Positions 25,889-35,026 of a stretch of 64,000 bases of DNA are shown here, in pieces. The stretch comes from Erysipelotrichales bacterium. GTDB taxonomy: Bacteria; Bacillota_I; Bacilli_A; RF39; UBA660. The notes beneath the pieces were generated by a model, which saw only the letters and a list, made by a program, of their open reading frames with translations, made no database searches and was not told the DNA's origin. The stretch covers positions 32,001-96,000 of the forward strand of contig JAFLUY010000002.1 of assembly GCA_022508565.1 (NCBI GenBank). Reading direction: 5' to 3'. Made by a program: the position numbers and the translations under genes. How positions within the stretch are numbered: position 1 is the stretch's first letter; each line of letters begins with the position of its first letter.

Positions 25889-26837
25889 AACTTTCTATTG
25901 AATCATCAAATTTGAAGATGTTTTCTAAATCAAGTGTATTTTCTAGTTTATCAGTATTGTTTTCATCTTCTTCATTTATTTCATCAGAAATTTCTATATT
26001 ATTTTCTTCTTCTTTACCTTCATCTTCATTTACTTCATCAAAAGTTTCTTCAACATCAGAAATATCTAAAACTTCTTCTTCAGGTGCTTCCTCAGTAATT
26101 TCATCTTCATCTACAACTTCTTCAGCTATTTTGTCTATAACTTCTTCGAAATTGTTTTCTTCAATTACAACATCCTCATCACTAACTTCATCATCTTCTA
26201 TGCTGTAGTCGTCATCTTTATCATCTTCTGGTGTTTCTTCAACAAAGCTTTTAGCTGAGGAACTTATTTCGTTTATTGCTTTAGCAATGCTATCTTTAGC
26301 ATCTTCGTCTTTATCAAAAAAGCATTGTGATAAGTTATCTTCATTTTCTAAAGAGTATGTGATAACTTGTGAAAGTGCTCTTGTATAGAATTCGTATGAA
26401 TCTAATATTTTTACTAAGCATAATTCTAAAGCTTTCTTTTCAGCAGTTAATTTAACTAATTTATTCTTAGATAGTTCAGCTTTTTCAATAAGACCATTCA
26501 TTGCAATTTTATCTTTTGCAATCTTTCTTTTTCTTTCTGTAACTTTAGCTGAAATTTCTTTATTAGCTGCAATTAAAATATTAGCAAGCTCATCATCTTT
26601 GAATCTATCAACTAGATTTTGATAATCTTGTTCAAAACCTTCAATATCAGCATTCATTTTTTCTATTTTTTGTTTAGCTATAAAGAAGTCTGCTTTATAT
26701 TTTTTAACTTTTTCAAGTTCATTGTTGATTTCTCTTGAACTATGTCTTAGCTTCTTTTCGTATTCGTTTTTTATAGTTGTAAGGCTATCAATTATTTCTT
26801 GAATCCTTGAATTTGTTTCACTAACTAAATTATCCAT
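25887..26837 (-). CDS. Coiled-coil protein with acidic tail
   Basis: 316 residues. The first 170 or so are a long heptad-like coiled coil (N-terminal RIQEIIDSLTTIKNEYEKKL and several helices). The last 110 are an extremely Glu/Asp-rich low-complexity tail. No signal peptide or TM. Such acidic tails are seen in proteins that bind basic partners or act in cell-division or chromosome scaffolds, but nothing here proves this. GGAAGG ribosome-binding site; monocistronic. Confidence 0.65.
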   Translation of the reverse strand: MDNLVSETNSRIQEIIDSLTTIKNEYEKKLRHSSREINNELEKVKKYKADFFIAKQKIEKMNADIEGFEQDYQNLVDRFKDDELANILIAANKEISAKVTERKRKIAKDKIAMNGLIEKAELSKNKLVKLTAEKKALELCLVKILDSYEFYTRALSQVITYSLENEDNLSQCFFDKDEDAKDSIAKAINEISSSAKSFVEETPEDDKDDDYSIEDDEVSDEDVVIEENNFEEVIDKIAEEVVDEDEITEEAPEEEVLDISDVEETFDEVNEDEGKEEENNIEISDEINEEDENNTDKLENTLDLENIFKFDDSIES

Positions 26838-26933
26838 ACATACCTTCCTATTCTCTATTAAGAATTATAACAAAGAATAATTCTTTTGTAAATAAAAGAA
26901 AAACAATATTCGCTAATTTTCTATTTTTGTGAC

Positions 26934-26962
26934 TTGACTTTTATAATTATTAGATATATACT
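26934..26962 (+). promoter_or_regulatory. Promoter of the second ncRNA
   Basis: -35 TTGACT (26934-26939), 17-bp spacer, -10 TATACT (26957-26962). Expected start near 26969. Confidence 0.7.
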
Positions 26963-26968
26963 TTAGGT

Positions 26969-27358
26969 ACTTAGTAAGGTGAACTGCTGGAAAACTGATA
27001 CTTTCAAATATATTTTAATCCAAACTAAAATATATTTTGTATCTTTTATGTATTTTTATTTTTGAAGTAGTATGTTGGCTATTGAATTAGTCAGCATACT
27101 ACTGATGATGAATAATTATACGACATTTCCAGACTATTGATTATATTTTTTCGCTTAACGGGATGTTCGGCACTAAATATAATTGCTACTATTCACCAGA
27201 TGCCATAATAGGTCTTGTCTTAGTACTAAGTATGTGATCACAGGGAGAAAGAAACTCCATATAATAAGATAAGCAGTAGTCATTGAGAACTGACATTTTC
27301 AATAACCACTGATCGTTTCAAACTAGGAAATACATAGTTGTCAGCTATGTATTTTTTT
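26969..27358 (+). ncRNA. Candidate structured noncoding RNA, about 390 nt
   Basis: An ORF-free 600-bp gap with its own promoter and terminator. The pairing is extensive and hierarchical. A closing helix TACTTAGTA (26968-26976) / TACTAAGTA (27224-27232) is perfect over 9 bp. Inside it CTGGAAA (26987-26993) pairs with TTTCCAG (27126-27132). That encloses hairpin 1 (GATAC + AAATATATTTTA at 26997-27017, with partners at 27026-27043) and hairpin 2 (AGTAGTATG-TTGGCT, 27066-27080 / AGTCAG-CATACTACT, 27089-27103). A 3' hairpin ATTGAGAA/TTTTCAAT (27282-27303) precedes the terminator. No RNase P, tmRNA, SRP or 6S signature was found. The family is unidentified. Confidence 0.7.
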
Positions 27359-27359
27359 T
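27328..27359 (+). terminator. Terminator of the second ncRNA
   Basis: AAATACATAG (27328-27337) / CTATGTATTT (27345-27354) and T8. Confidence 0.9.
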
Positions 27360-27382
27360 GTTTATTATTTAACCATAATTTA

Positions 27383-27411
27383 TTGTTATTACTTGCAATT
27401 TTTGTTATAAT
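27383..27411 (+). promoter_or_regulatory. Promoter of Cys-rich cluster A
   Basis: -35 TTGTTA (27383-27388), 17-bp spacer, -10 TATAAT (27406-27411), with TGT before it as an extended -10. Just upstream of the -10 is TTGCAATTTT, which also occurs at the same place before cluster B. Confidence 0.7.
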
Positions 27412-27441
27412 GATATAGAAGATATAAAAGGATAGATGATT

Positions 27442-28161
27442 ATGGCTAAAAAATTATTAATCATACTTTTTTTGTTATTTTCTTACTTTTGCATAACTTC
27501 AAATGTTTATGCAGAAGATAATTCTTGTACTTATAAAGAACAAGCTAATCTAAATAAGCTTGCAGGAAGTGTAGAAGTTTCTTATGATATTCAAAAGAAT
27601 ACTGATGGTACATACATATTTAAAATTTCAATTTATAATCTTACAAGTGACTTATCTGTAACTGTTACAAATGATTATGATGCAACTTTTTTTCTAACAA
27701 TCGTTAGTGAAATGACTAATAATGGTACATATACTTTTGAAGTGAATGATTATACTAACATCATTAAATATAGTTTTGTCGTGAGGGCAACAACATCTCC
27801 ATGTACAAGTGATTTAAAAAAGTTAACTTTAGTTAAACCAAAAAAGAATAAATATCATGATTACAACGAATGCAAACTTGCTGATACTGAAGGATACACT
27901 TACTGTACTGAGTGGATAACTAAAGATATAACATTATCAGAATCTGAAGTGTTAGAAAAAATTCAAGAGCAAAGATCATATGTTAAAAGAATTAAAACAA
28001 CTAAATGTGCAAATTGTTCAACAAATGTTAGAATGTCCGCACGTTTAGAAATGATTATGATGTATAAAAGATTTATCGTCATTGGTCTTTCTATTGGTAT
28101 TGCATTAGATATTATTTATATTTATTTAAAAGTTAGCAATATAAGGAGGTCAGCATTATGA
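27442..28161 (+). CDS. Cluster A small ectodomain protein (A1)
   Basis: 239 residues. The ATG at 27442 is used, not 27436, because AAAGGA lies 9 bp before it. A signal peptide ends at VYAED near 27. A beta-rich extracellular domain with paired Cys (CTYKEQANLNKL early; later SPCTSDLKKLTLVKP, YNECKL, YCTEW and CANCS) follows, and a C-terminal TM helix at about 210-232 ends in a short basic tail. It is a clear paralogue of B1 (32924). Function unknown. The ATGA overlap with A2 couples their translation. Confidence 0.8.
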   Translation: MAKKLLIILFLLFSYFCITSNVYAEDNSCTYKEQANLNKLAGSVEVSYDIQKNTDGTYIFKISIYNLTSDLSVTVTNDYDATFFLTIVSEMTNNGTYTFEVNDYTNIIKYSFVVRATTSPCTSDLKKLTLVKPKKNKYHDYNECKLADTEGYTYCTEWITKDITLSESEVLEKIQEQRSYVKRIKTTKCANCSTNVRMSARLEMIMMYKRFIVIGLSIGIALDIIYIYLKVSNIRRSAL

Positions 28162-29084
28162 TGAAAATCGAAAAAGAACAAAAAATCAAAAGAGAATACA
28201 TTCCTGTTGTTTTAGCTGGACTTATTCTTATTCTTTTTGCAACTTTATTAGTTCTTACAATTAATTATGAACCTGACCTTACTGATGAAATAAATGATAG
28301 CGAAATAGTAGAAAATGAAGATTTAGCTTTAGAAAAAACTGAATCTAAATGTAATACAAAAGAGTTACAAGAGATTGTTAATTCTGCGGCAAAGATAAGC
28401 GCAACTTATTCGGCACAAGAAAAGACAATCCCAGCTCCTGAAGAAATTGCAACAGATCCAAATATGGAACAAGATGAATTTATATATCGCTATTTAGAGT
28501 TGTTAATTAAAGGTATTACTGACGACATTTATATAGAAATAACAAATAATTACAATAACGATAAAAAAGTAATTAAGCCAGAAGAAGCTAATAAAAATGG
28601 AGAATATCGTTATGAAGCTCCAACTATGGACGTTTTAGTGACATATACAGTTTCGGTTTATGCAAACAAATATGATTGTGCTGGCGAAGTTGTAAGGAAG
28701 GTTGTTTTTGATACAAGAATCTATAATTCATTTAAGAATATGTTAGCTTGTGTTATGTATCCAAACTATGAAAAATGTACAACTTTTGTAACTGAACAAC
28801 TATCTTATGATGAATTTTTTAATGGACTTGATAATTATATAGACAAACATAAGGGAACAGAAGATGAAGCAACGGCTAATATTATGAATGCTTTTCTTGA
28901 AGGAAATATTGTTACAGCTGAAGATATTCGAGCTGATGCACTAGTTAGTAACAAAAAAGGTATAAAAAAGGCATTTGAAAAGATAAAGAATAATCTAGAA
29001 TTCATAATAATAGCTGGGGTTATTATTAGTATTGGGGGACTAGTTGTTGTACTACTAATATTCATAAGGAGAAATAAATTATGA
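28158..29084 (+). CDS. Cluster A bitopic protein with the A1-type domain (A2)
   Basis: 308 residues. A TM helix at about 14-35 follows a basic N-terminus, and a second TM helix lies at about 280-303. Between them is an ectodomain whose core (GITDDIYIEITNNYNNDKK, then VSVYANKYDCAGEVVRKVVF, then MYPNYEKCTTFV) matches the A1/B1 domain, so A1, A2 and B1 share one domain family. Strong AAGGAGG site. The stop overlaps the start of A3 by 4 bp. Function unknown; it probably anchors or guides the big secreted partner. Confidence 0.75.
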   Translation: MMKIEKEQKIKREYIPVVLAGLILILFATLLVLTINYEPDLTDEINDSEIVENEDLALEKTESKCNTKELQEIVNSAAKISATYSAQEKTIPAPEEIATDPNMEQDEFIYRYLELLIKGITDDIYIEITNNYNNDKKVIKPEEANKNGEYRYEAPTMDVLVTYTVSVYANKYDCAGEVVRKVVFDTRIYNSFKNMLACVMYPNYEKCTTFVTEQLSYDEFFNGLDNYIDKHKGTEDEATANIMNAFLEGNIVTAEDIRADALVSNKKGIKKAFEKIKNNLEFIIIAGVIISIGGLVVVLLIFIRRNKL

Positions 29085-32000
29085 AGAAGAAGTATATAGC
29101 ATGTTTATTATTATTTATTTTTTCAATGCTAATAGGAAATACAAATGTTTTTGCCGTTAGAGTAAAAACTAAAGTTGGATCATATTCATCTACTGGAATT
29201 CAATATGATCCTCATGGTAGCGGAGCAGAGGTTAACAATTATCGAGATGCAGAAAAATATGTTGTAGTTAATGGGCAAGAATTTATAGCATACTGTGTTG
29301 ACCCTGGTTTACATTTAAATTCAGGAAATGACTATGATTGTACACCTACAAGTGATGCAGGGCTTATATATATAGTTGAACAGGCAAGAAATCTCGATTA
29401 CGTTACAGCCCAATTAAGTGCAAGATTTTATGCTGTATATCGTGGGTTAGGTGGAATTGGCTCAAGTGAAAATACTAATCTAAAAGCATCAATTGCGAGA
29501 TATGCACAATTAAGACTTAAAGGTGGAAATACATTGCAAGCGGCTTGTGAGGCTATGGGAAAAACATGTTCATCCAGTTATAATGACTATTTATTTGGAA
29601 ATACTTCTGTAATTGAAAAAGCATTTGATATATCAGTAGAAGCAAGAAGCATCAGCAAAAGCGTCTCAAATGCAAGTGGAGGCTTAACTTTTACAAAAAG
29701 CGCTGCATCAACAAAGGATAGAATTATTTACACAGTAACTTCTTACCAAAAAGTTGAAAAAATGAAATTTGTTTGCGATGGATGTACAATTATTGGTTCT
29801 GATACAATTGAAGGCAGTTCTGGAACACTTGAAGTAGCACCAGCACCAGATTGTGAACCTTTTACTATCAAGGCTTATTACGTACCTAGTGGTGTTAGTA
29901 TTTGTAAATATTTTAACTCTTCGGTTTCAGAAAATTATCAGTATTTAGTTGCTGATTTTGAAGCGAGCGGATTTGTCGCTGCGGGAAGTGATTCTACTGG
30001 AGGATCTGGCGGAAGTTCGGATATCGATACCTCCGGAGAACCAATGGATGAATATCAAGATACAGGAATAGAATGTAAAGAAGAATGTTGTACTGAAAGA
30101 GATATTGAACCAGGTTATATTATTGGTGAAATAAATAACTGTTGTTACGATGGTACTCATTCATGGGCTAGAGAATATAACTTAAATGAAATGTTCTGTT
30201 ATTCAGATGAATTATTAGTTAATCATTACTGGGAAATGTGTAATACAGAAAGTTATATTGATACAAAGATGCAAGGATACTTAAATGAATATTGTAATAT
30301 TTATTGTACTGAAAGAGTTACAGTTGATATTCCTGGTGCTGTAACAGCAACTTCAGGAAGATACTTTGAACTTACAACAACGAGTTACGGAACTAAATCG
30401 CCTTATGTTCAAGGATTTAAACGTTGCAGAATGCAAATTCATTTCAAAAAATGGCAAGATGACTATCGTAAACAAGTTGAAGAACAAGTTAAACAGTACA
30501 ACTTGTATCAAGAGTATCGTCTAAAACAATATGTATATCAAGAAGCAGTCGATACTAAAAAACAATGCAATCTTCGTATAAAAGTTGTATGTACTGGTGA
30601 AGAAGATAGTGATAGTCGCACATGTAGCAATGGATATCAGTGCAATGTGAAAGCATCAACAAAAAACGTAGATGGTACTCATTTTAATCAATCAAAAGAT
30701 TACTTTCAATATAAATTTGATGGCTACCACAATGGAAAAAACTGGAATACAATTAAGCTTAAAGAACAAGGGTTTAAAGATGCAGCTGACGGGTATTACA
30801 ATTACTATGAAATGATTTATGATAAGAGTATTCCATATACTCATGAATTGTATTCATACTATACGGTTAAAGAAATGATAGAAGAGGCCGAGAGAGTTAA
30901 ATCAGAAAAAGAATCAATTACAGACGTTCAAAGTAATGGATGTTGTACTGCGCGTGCAGGTGTTAAATGTGACCTTGATTGGTATGATTCATGTGGAAAT
31001 CAGCTAGAAGATTTAAAGAATAAAGATGAAGATGTTGAATCAGAACTTGAAAGACTAACTGGCCTAGCAAATACGGCAAAAGCCGCATTTAATGCAGCAG
31101 CTAACAATGCTAAAGAGTTAGAAGAGAAAATTGATAAGTGTGATAAATTCTTTGAAGAATATGAAGGCACAAATGCACAAGATAATTACCCATTTAATGC
31201 TATGTTCTTTGGATTTGAATATACACAAATATATTTAGCAGATTATGGTGATTTAAGAAAAGATGTTATGTTGGTACCTTTCTCAGGATCTCCGGGATGC
31301 CAAATAAGTGGACCTATTTTAGGGCCGGATGCAGAAGATGGTTTGGTTGCACCTCAGTATTCAACTTTGTATCATTCAGATGGTATTACTGAAACAACGG
31401 ACTTTAAAGTTTCAGATCTTGAGTGGGGAGAAGACACTCAATGGTTTAAAAAATATCTAGATGAACTATATGAAGCAGATCAAAAATTTGTTCAAGATGC
31501 TAAATATCAAGCTAATTGTTCTTGGGATGAACCTGATAATACTAAATATACTTTAGTACCAAATGGTAATATTCAAGAAGAAGAATTTAATGTAACCAAA
31601 AATGATAGACAATATCAAATTTATCTTTCTACATTAGAAGGAACTTATGATACTCGTTGGTTATTAAGTGGTTTAGGTGTTACAGCCAATGGTGCCACAG
31701 GTAAATTTGATGCATTCTTTGCTGAAAATGGAGCAGTATGTTCTGGCAAACAAACAGCTGCATCAGACGGTTTATTCCACTGCGGTATAAAGGTTGAATG
31801 GGAAATAATCAATACTGGTAAATGTAATGGTTCAAAAACTACAGTTGATCCATCTGAATGCGAATTAATTACTGGAACAGAATTAGTATTAACATTTAAA
31901 GTTGTTGATCCATCTCAAGTATTTACTTGTTCAAGCTATTCTTCTTGTGGTTATGGATATAACTGGTTTGAAGGAAAGAATGGTTCTGAAACATTAGCTG

Positions 32001-32368
32001 CTATTAAGAGAAAAGGTGAAAATGGATCGACATATGCACCTAGCAGTGTTACATATCAAATTTCATTAAATTCAAGAGATATGCGACATATCAAGAATTA
32101 TAATGAAGAAAGAGAAAATAACAATTATGGTGGATATTCAGACTTCAGTTTATTATGTGATTGCCCAGAAGAATCTGAAAGTTGTAACGCAGTCTCTGAC
32201 CAAACATGTAAGCGTAGCCAAAGTTGTAATAAATGCCGAAGCGTTTTCTTAGAAGATTTATATAAAGGCTATGTTACATATAACGGAACTAAACACTCTG
32301 TTAGTGGAGCTAAAGGTTCAATTGGAACTATTAGAGATTCTGGTTTAGTTCACTGGGCGGAGAGATAA
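29081..32368 (+). CDS. Large secreted Cys-rich protein with possible thioester domain (A3)
   Basis: 1095 residues. A signal peptide ends near VFA (25). The N-terminal part resembles a thioester adhesin domain: FIAYCVDPG with C72, and TAQLSARFYAVY with Q111. From about 330 it is homologous to B3: CC pairs (C336-C337, then NNCC), FCYS, EYCNIYCTERV, then PGAVTATSGRYFEL, a helical coiled-coil region at about 640-700, and a C-terminal part with YQIYLSTLEGTYDTRW and a CNKCRSVF ending. There is no C-terminal TM or LPxTG, so anchoring must come from partners. Dozens of Cys suggest many disulfides. Function unknown. Confidence 0.75.
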   Translation: MKKKYIACLLLFIFSMLIGNTNVFAVRVKTKVGSYSSTGIQYDPHGSGAEVNNYRDAEKYVVVNGQEFIAYCVDPGLHLNSGNDYDCTPTSDAGLIYIVEQARNLDYVTAQLSARFYAVYRGLGGIGSSENTNLKASIARYAQLRLKGGNTLQAACEAMGKTCSSSYNDYLFGNTSVIEKAFDISVEARSISKSVSNASGGLTFTKSAASTKDRIIYTVTSYQKVEKMKFVCDGCTIIGSDTIEGSSGTLEVAPAPDCEPFTIKAYYVPSGVSICKYFNSSVSENYQYLVADFEASGFVAAGSDSTGGSGGSSDIDTSGEPMDEYQDTGIECKEECCTERDIEPGYIIGEINNCCYDGTHSWAREYNLNEMFCYSDELLVNHYWEMCNTESYIDTKMQGYLNEYCNIYCTERVTVDIPGAVTATSGRYFELTTTSYGTKSPYVQGFKRCRMQIHFKKWQDDYRKQVEEQVKQYNLYQEYRLKQYVYQEAVDTKKQCNLRIKVVCTGEEDSDSRTCSNGYQCNVKASTKNVDGTHFNQSKDYFQYKFDGYHNGKNWNTIKLKEQGFKDAADGYYNYYEMIYDKSIPYTHELYSYYTVKEMIEEAERVKSEKESITDVQSNGCCTARAGVKCDLDWYDSCGNQLEDLKNKDEDVESELERLTGLANTAKAAFNAAANNAKELEEKIDKCDKFFEEYEGTNAQDNYPFNAMFFGFEYTQIYLADYGDLRKDVMLVPFSGSPGCQISGPILGPDAEDGLVAPQYSTLYHSDGITETTDFKVSDLEWGEDTQWFKKYLDELYEADQKFVQDAKYQANCSWDEPDNTKYTLVPNGNIQEEEFNVTKNDRQYQIYLSTLEGTYDTRWLLSGLGVTANGATGKFDAFFAENGAVCSGKQTAASDGLFHCGIKVEWEIINTGKCNGSKTTVDPSECELITGTELVLTFKVVDPSQVFTCSSYSSCGYGYNWFEGKNGSETLAAIKRKGENGSTYAPSSVTYQISLNSRDMRHIKNYNEERENNNYGGYSDFSLLCDCPEESESCNAVSDQTCKRSQSCNKCRSVFLEDLYKGYVTYNGTKHSVSGAKGSIGTIRDSGLVHWAER

Positions 32369-32370
32369 TC

Positions 32371-32805
32371 ATGAAAGAGAGTTTATGGGGATATTGGATA
32401 GTAGTGTTAGGAGTATCAATCATGGGAGTGATGATACTACTACAAAACTATACAACAACAAATGAACAAGATTTTTACATGATACATGAAGTGTTAGAAG
32501 CAAGTATGTATGAAGCAGTAGATTATGGATACTATAGAGATACAGGAGAATTAAAGATGAATTCAGAAAAGTTTGTAGAGAACTTCATAAGAAGATTTTC
32601 AGAGACAGTAAATATCAATAAGAACTACACACTAACATTCTATGATATCTATGAAATGCCACCAGCAGCATCGGTATCGATAGCAACAAAGACAAACCAA
32701 AGTGCATTTGGAAAAAATCAAGGAGCAGCAGAAGATTCAGCAGCAGTGGTAAATAAACTAACAGGTATTTTATATACAAATAAAAAATACCAACCTAGAT
32801 TATAA
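32371..32805 (+). CDS. Cluster A single-pass 144-aa protein (A4)
   Basis: 144 residues: TM helix at about 7-26 (WIVVLGVSIMGVMILLQNY) and an ectodomain with no Cys. It recalls short pilin-like or TadE-like minor proteins, possibly DUF5411, but that name is from memory and weak. It begins 2 bp after A3 and ends before a terminator. The nucleotide sequence is identical to the gene at 38353, and its codon choice is unusual for the window: mostly A-ending codons (ACA, GCA, GTA, CTA) instead of the T-ending ones common in neighbours. Confidence 0.8.
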   Translation: MKESLWGYWIVVLGVSIMGVMILLQNYTTTNEQDFYMIHEVLEASMYEAVDYGYYRDTGELKMNSEKFVENFIRRFSETVNINKNYTLTFYDIYEMPPAASVSIATKTNQSAFGKNQGAAEDSAAVVNKLTGILYTNKKYQPRL

Positions 32806-32807
32806 AA
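32371..32807 (+). repeat. 437-bp exact direct repeat, copy 1
   Basis: From the ATG of A4 to two bases past its stop, this copy is identical base for base, by eye, to 38353-38789. Flanking bases differ at once on both sides. Confidence 0.93.
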
Positions 32808-32838
32808 GAAAGTTATAAAAAAACTTTCTTTTTTTTGA
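32806..32838 (+). terminator. Terminator of cluster A
   Basis: AAAAGAAAGT / ACTTTCTTTT stem and T8. Confidence 0.85.
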
Positions 32839-32869
32839 TTGAACTATACTATTTATTTACTTAATTATC

Positions 32870-32898
32870 TTGTATCTCTATTGCAAATTTGTTATAAT
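32870..32898 (+). promoter_or_regulatory. Promoter of Cys-rich cluster B
   Basis: -35 TTGTAT (32870-32875), 17-bp spacer, extended -10 TGTTATAAT (-10 at 32893-32898). Together with the TTGCAAATTT just before, it is nearly the same as the cluster A promoter. Confidence 0.7.
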
Positions 32899-32923
32899 TT
32901 TTATAAGGGTAAAGAGGATTGAT

Positions 32924-33640
32924 ATGAAAAAAATTTTTAGGTTTTTGGTAGTTATCACTTTTTTTACTTGTTTTAGTCTCAATGTTTATGCAGAAGAAGA
33001 CACAACTTGTAACTATTCATCGAAAGCAACCTTGCAAAAGTCAGCCTATAATGTTGATGCTAACTACACAATAAAGAAAGACGAAAACGGTAGTTTCTAT
33101 TTTGAAATATCAGTTTATAACATTACTGATGATATTTATGCAGTTGTAACAAATGATATAAATGGTGAAGAAGTTCAAATATACAATAATATTACTACTA
33201 ATAATAATTACTCATTTAATATCTACGATACAACTACCATAGTTAATTATGTAGTTCATGTAAGAGCAATTAAATATGGATGTAATGATGAACTTAGAAA
33301 AATTAGAATTACTAAACCACGTTATAACGATTTAAGTGAAATAGCGATATGTAAAAATGATATAATGTTAGACTATTCGTATTGTAAGACATGGGTTAAC
33401 AAATATTTCTCTGAAACAAGAGAAGAGGTTATTGAAAAAATCAACAATCAATATAATAAATTTGTAACCGAGCCCACTACAGAATGCATTTTATGTAAAG
33501 CGAGCGTTGAGAACTCTAAAAAAATAAGAAAACAGCTAGCTATGAAAATTGCTATAGTAATTGGTCTAATAGTTGCAATTATTTTAGATATTTTAATAAT
33601 TATATTACTTACTAATAGATTAAAGAGGTATGATATATGA
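32924..33640 (+). CDS. Cluster B small ectodomain protein (B1)
   Basis: 238 residues. ATG 32924 follows AAAGAGG; the longer upstream frame starts inside the promoter. Signal peptide to about VYAEE, a beta-rich domain with the same Cys pattern as A1 (TCNYSSKATLQKS; GCNDELRKIRITKP; ICKND; YCKTWV; CILCKAS), and a C-terminal TM helix at about 207-232. Paralogue of A1 with diverged sequence. It overlaps B2 by 4 bp. Function unknown. Confidence 0.8.
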   Translation: MKKIFRFLVVITFFTCFSLNVYAEEDTTCNYSSKATLQKSAYNVDANYTIKKDENGSFYFEISVYNITDDIYAVVTNDINGEEVQIYNNITTNNNYSFNIYDTTTIVNYVVHVRAIKYGCNDELRKIRITKPRYNDLSEIAICKNDIMLDYSYCKTWVNKYFSETREEVIEKINNQYNKFVTEPTTECILCKASVENSKKIRKQLAMKIAIVIGLIVAIILDILIIILLTNRLKRYDI

Positions 33641-35016
33641 AAAAGATTGAAAGAACAAGAGAAGAAAAGAGAGCAATAAAGAGATTTAAAGCTGAAGAAA
33701 GACAAAAAGTATTAAATAAAGAAAGAAAACCGATAAGAAAAGAACACTTCTATCTTATAGGAGCAATTTTTATTCTTATCTTACTTGTTAGTATTTTAAT
33801 ATATGTAGTATTCTTTGGCAAAAGAAAAGATCTAATTGTTCCAGATTTACCAACATATGAAACTGTTGATGTTGGACTTGTAGATTTTGCTGATAAGTCA
33901 GCAACCAGTGATGACTTAAATAGTAAAAAGACAAGTACATTAGATGTGGACTATAGTATAGTAAGTGACTTTTATAAGAAAGGAATATTACTATCAAATA
34001 CTCAATCAGATTACTTAAATGATGAATTCATTATTACATCTGGTCCTTTATCAGACACATCATTCATATCAAGTATATCTAAAGATGGAAAACTAAAATG
34101 GTTAACGAAACTAGATAATAAAGAATTTGGTAAATATCATATCTATAAAACAGTAACAATAAACAATAATTATTATGTTCTTTCATTAACAGAAAGAGAT
34201 AGTAAATCTTCATTAACAATTGTTAAAATATCTTCTGAAGGTGAGGTACTTTCAACAAGAGTTATTAAAGAAAATGTAACAGATAAAATAAAAGATGTAA
34301 TTACAATAAATGGTAGAATTGCAGTTGTTACATCAAATTCAAAAGATATTAATGTTTATTTTAGTGACTCAGATTTAAATGAAAATAAAACTTCTATATC
34401 ATTAAGTAAAAATATTGATAATACAAACTATCTAAATTATGAAAACGGAAGTGCTAATAATAACACATTATCATTAGTTGTTAGTAATGGGGAAGCCACA
34501 TTTAAAGTATCAATTGACATGAATAGTTATTCAGTAGATGCAGCCTCAATCGAAGAACTTGCAAATCTTAATACAACCGAAACATTAAGAGTAGGAAGTT
34601 ATCTAAATGGTTATACAGCGTATACTAATCAAGTTTTATATAAACTTGATACAGACTATAGATTAATTAATAAATTTGATTATAGTAGTATAAAGCTAGA
34701 AGATGATAAAGCTTTAAAAGAAAAATATAAAGATGAAGAGTTAATCGATGGTGCTGATATGGAAAATAGTATTTATATTGATACTATTAGTAACAATACA
34801 AATTCAATTATTGTTAATACTAAAACACTTTATTCATCAATTTATGATATATATGATGAAAACTTAATAATACAAAAAAGAATTATATTAGATACATTTA
34901 AATATTCTTACGAAGATGGAGTTATATTAAATAGTTTCTATATAGATGGGTCTATTTATGAAATCTATTCTTACGGAACAGAAACACCATCAATAATGAT
35001 AAGCAAGATAGGATAG
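33637..35016 (+). CDS. Cluster B membrane-anchored beta-rich protein (B2)
   Basis: 459 residues. A very basic cytosolic N-terminus (1-36), a TM helix at about 38-59, then a Cys-free extracellular region of about 400 residues made of repeated short strands (SKDGKLKWLTKLDN, SEGEVLSTRVI, then later blade-like repeats), which looks like a beta-propeller. It takes the place of A2 in cluster A but is not homologous to it. It lies between B1 (ATGA overlap) and B3 (10 bp gap). Function unknown. Confidence 0.75.
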   Translation: MKKIERTREEKRAIKRFKAEERQKVLNKERKPIRKEHFYLIGAIFILILLVSILIYVVFFGKRKDLIVPDLPTYETVDVGLVDFADKSATSDDLNSKKTSTLDVDYSIVSDFYKKGILLSNTQSDYLNDEFIITSGPLSDTSFISSISKDGKLKWLTKLDNKEFGKYHIYKTVTINNNYYVLSLTERDSKSSLTIVKISSEGEVLSTRVIKENVTDKIKDVITINGRIAVVTSNSKDINVYFSDSDLNENKTSISLSKNIDNTNYLNYENGSANNNTLSLVVSNGEATFKVSIDMNSYSVDAASIEELANLNTTETLRVGSYLNGYTAYTNQVLYKLDTDYRLINKFDYSSIKLEDDKALKEKYKDEELIDGADMENSIYIDTISNNTNSIIVNTKTLYSSIYDIYDENLIIQKRIILDTFKYSYEDGVILNSFYIDGSIYEIYSYGTETPSIMISKIG

Positions 35017-35026
35017 GAGGTATATC

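Noticed and set aside
25912-26208. A 98-codon Ser-rich plus-strand ORF
   Set aside because: It is the antisense of the Glu/Asp-rich tail of the coiled-coil gene (TCT/TCA from GAA/GAT) and has no ribosome-binding site.
20441-27358. RNase P RNA, tmRNA, SRP RNA or T-box identity for the two ncRNA regions
   Set aside because: The GAGGAAAGTCC core, tRNA-like 3' end with GGTTCGAATCC, the GGAAGGAAGCAG-type SRP loop, and AGGGTGG T-box signals are all missing.
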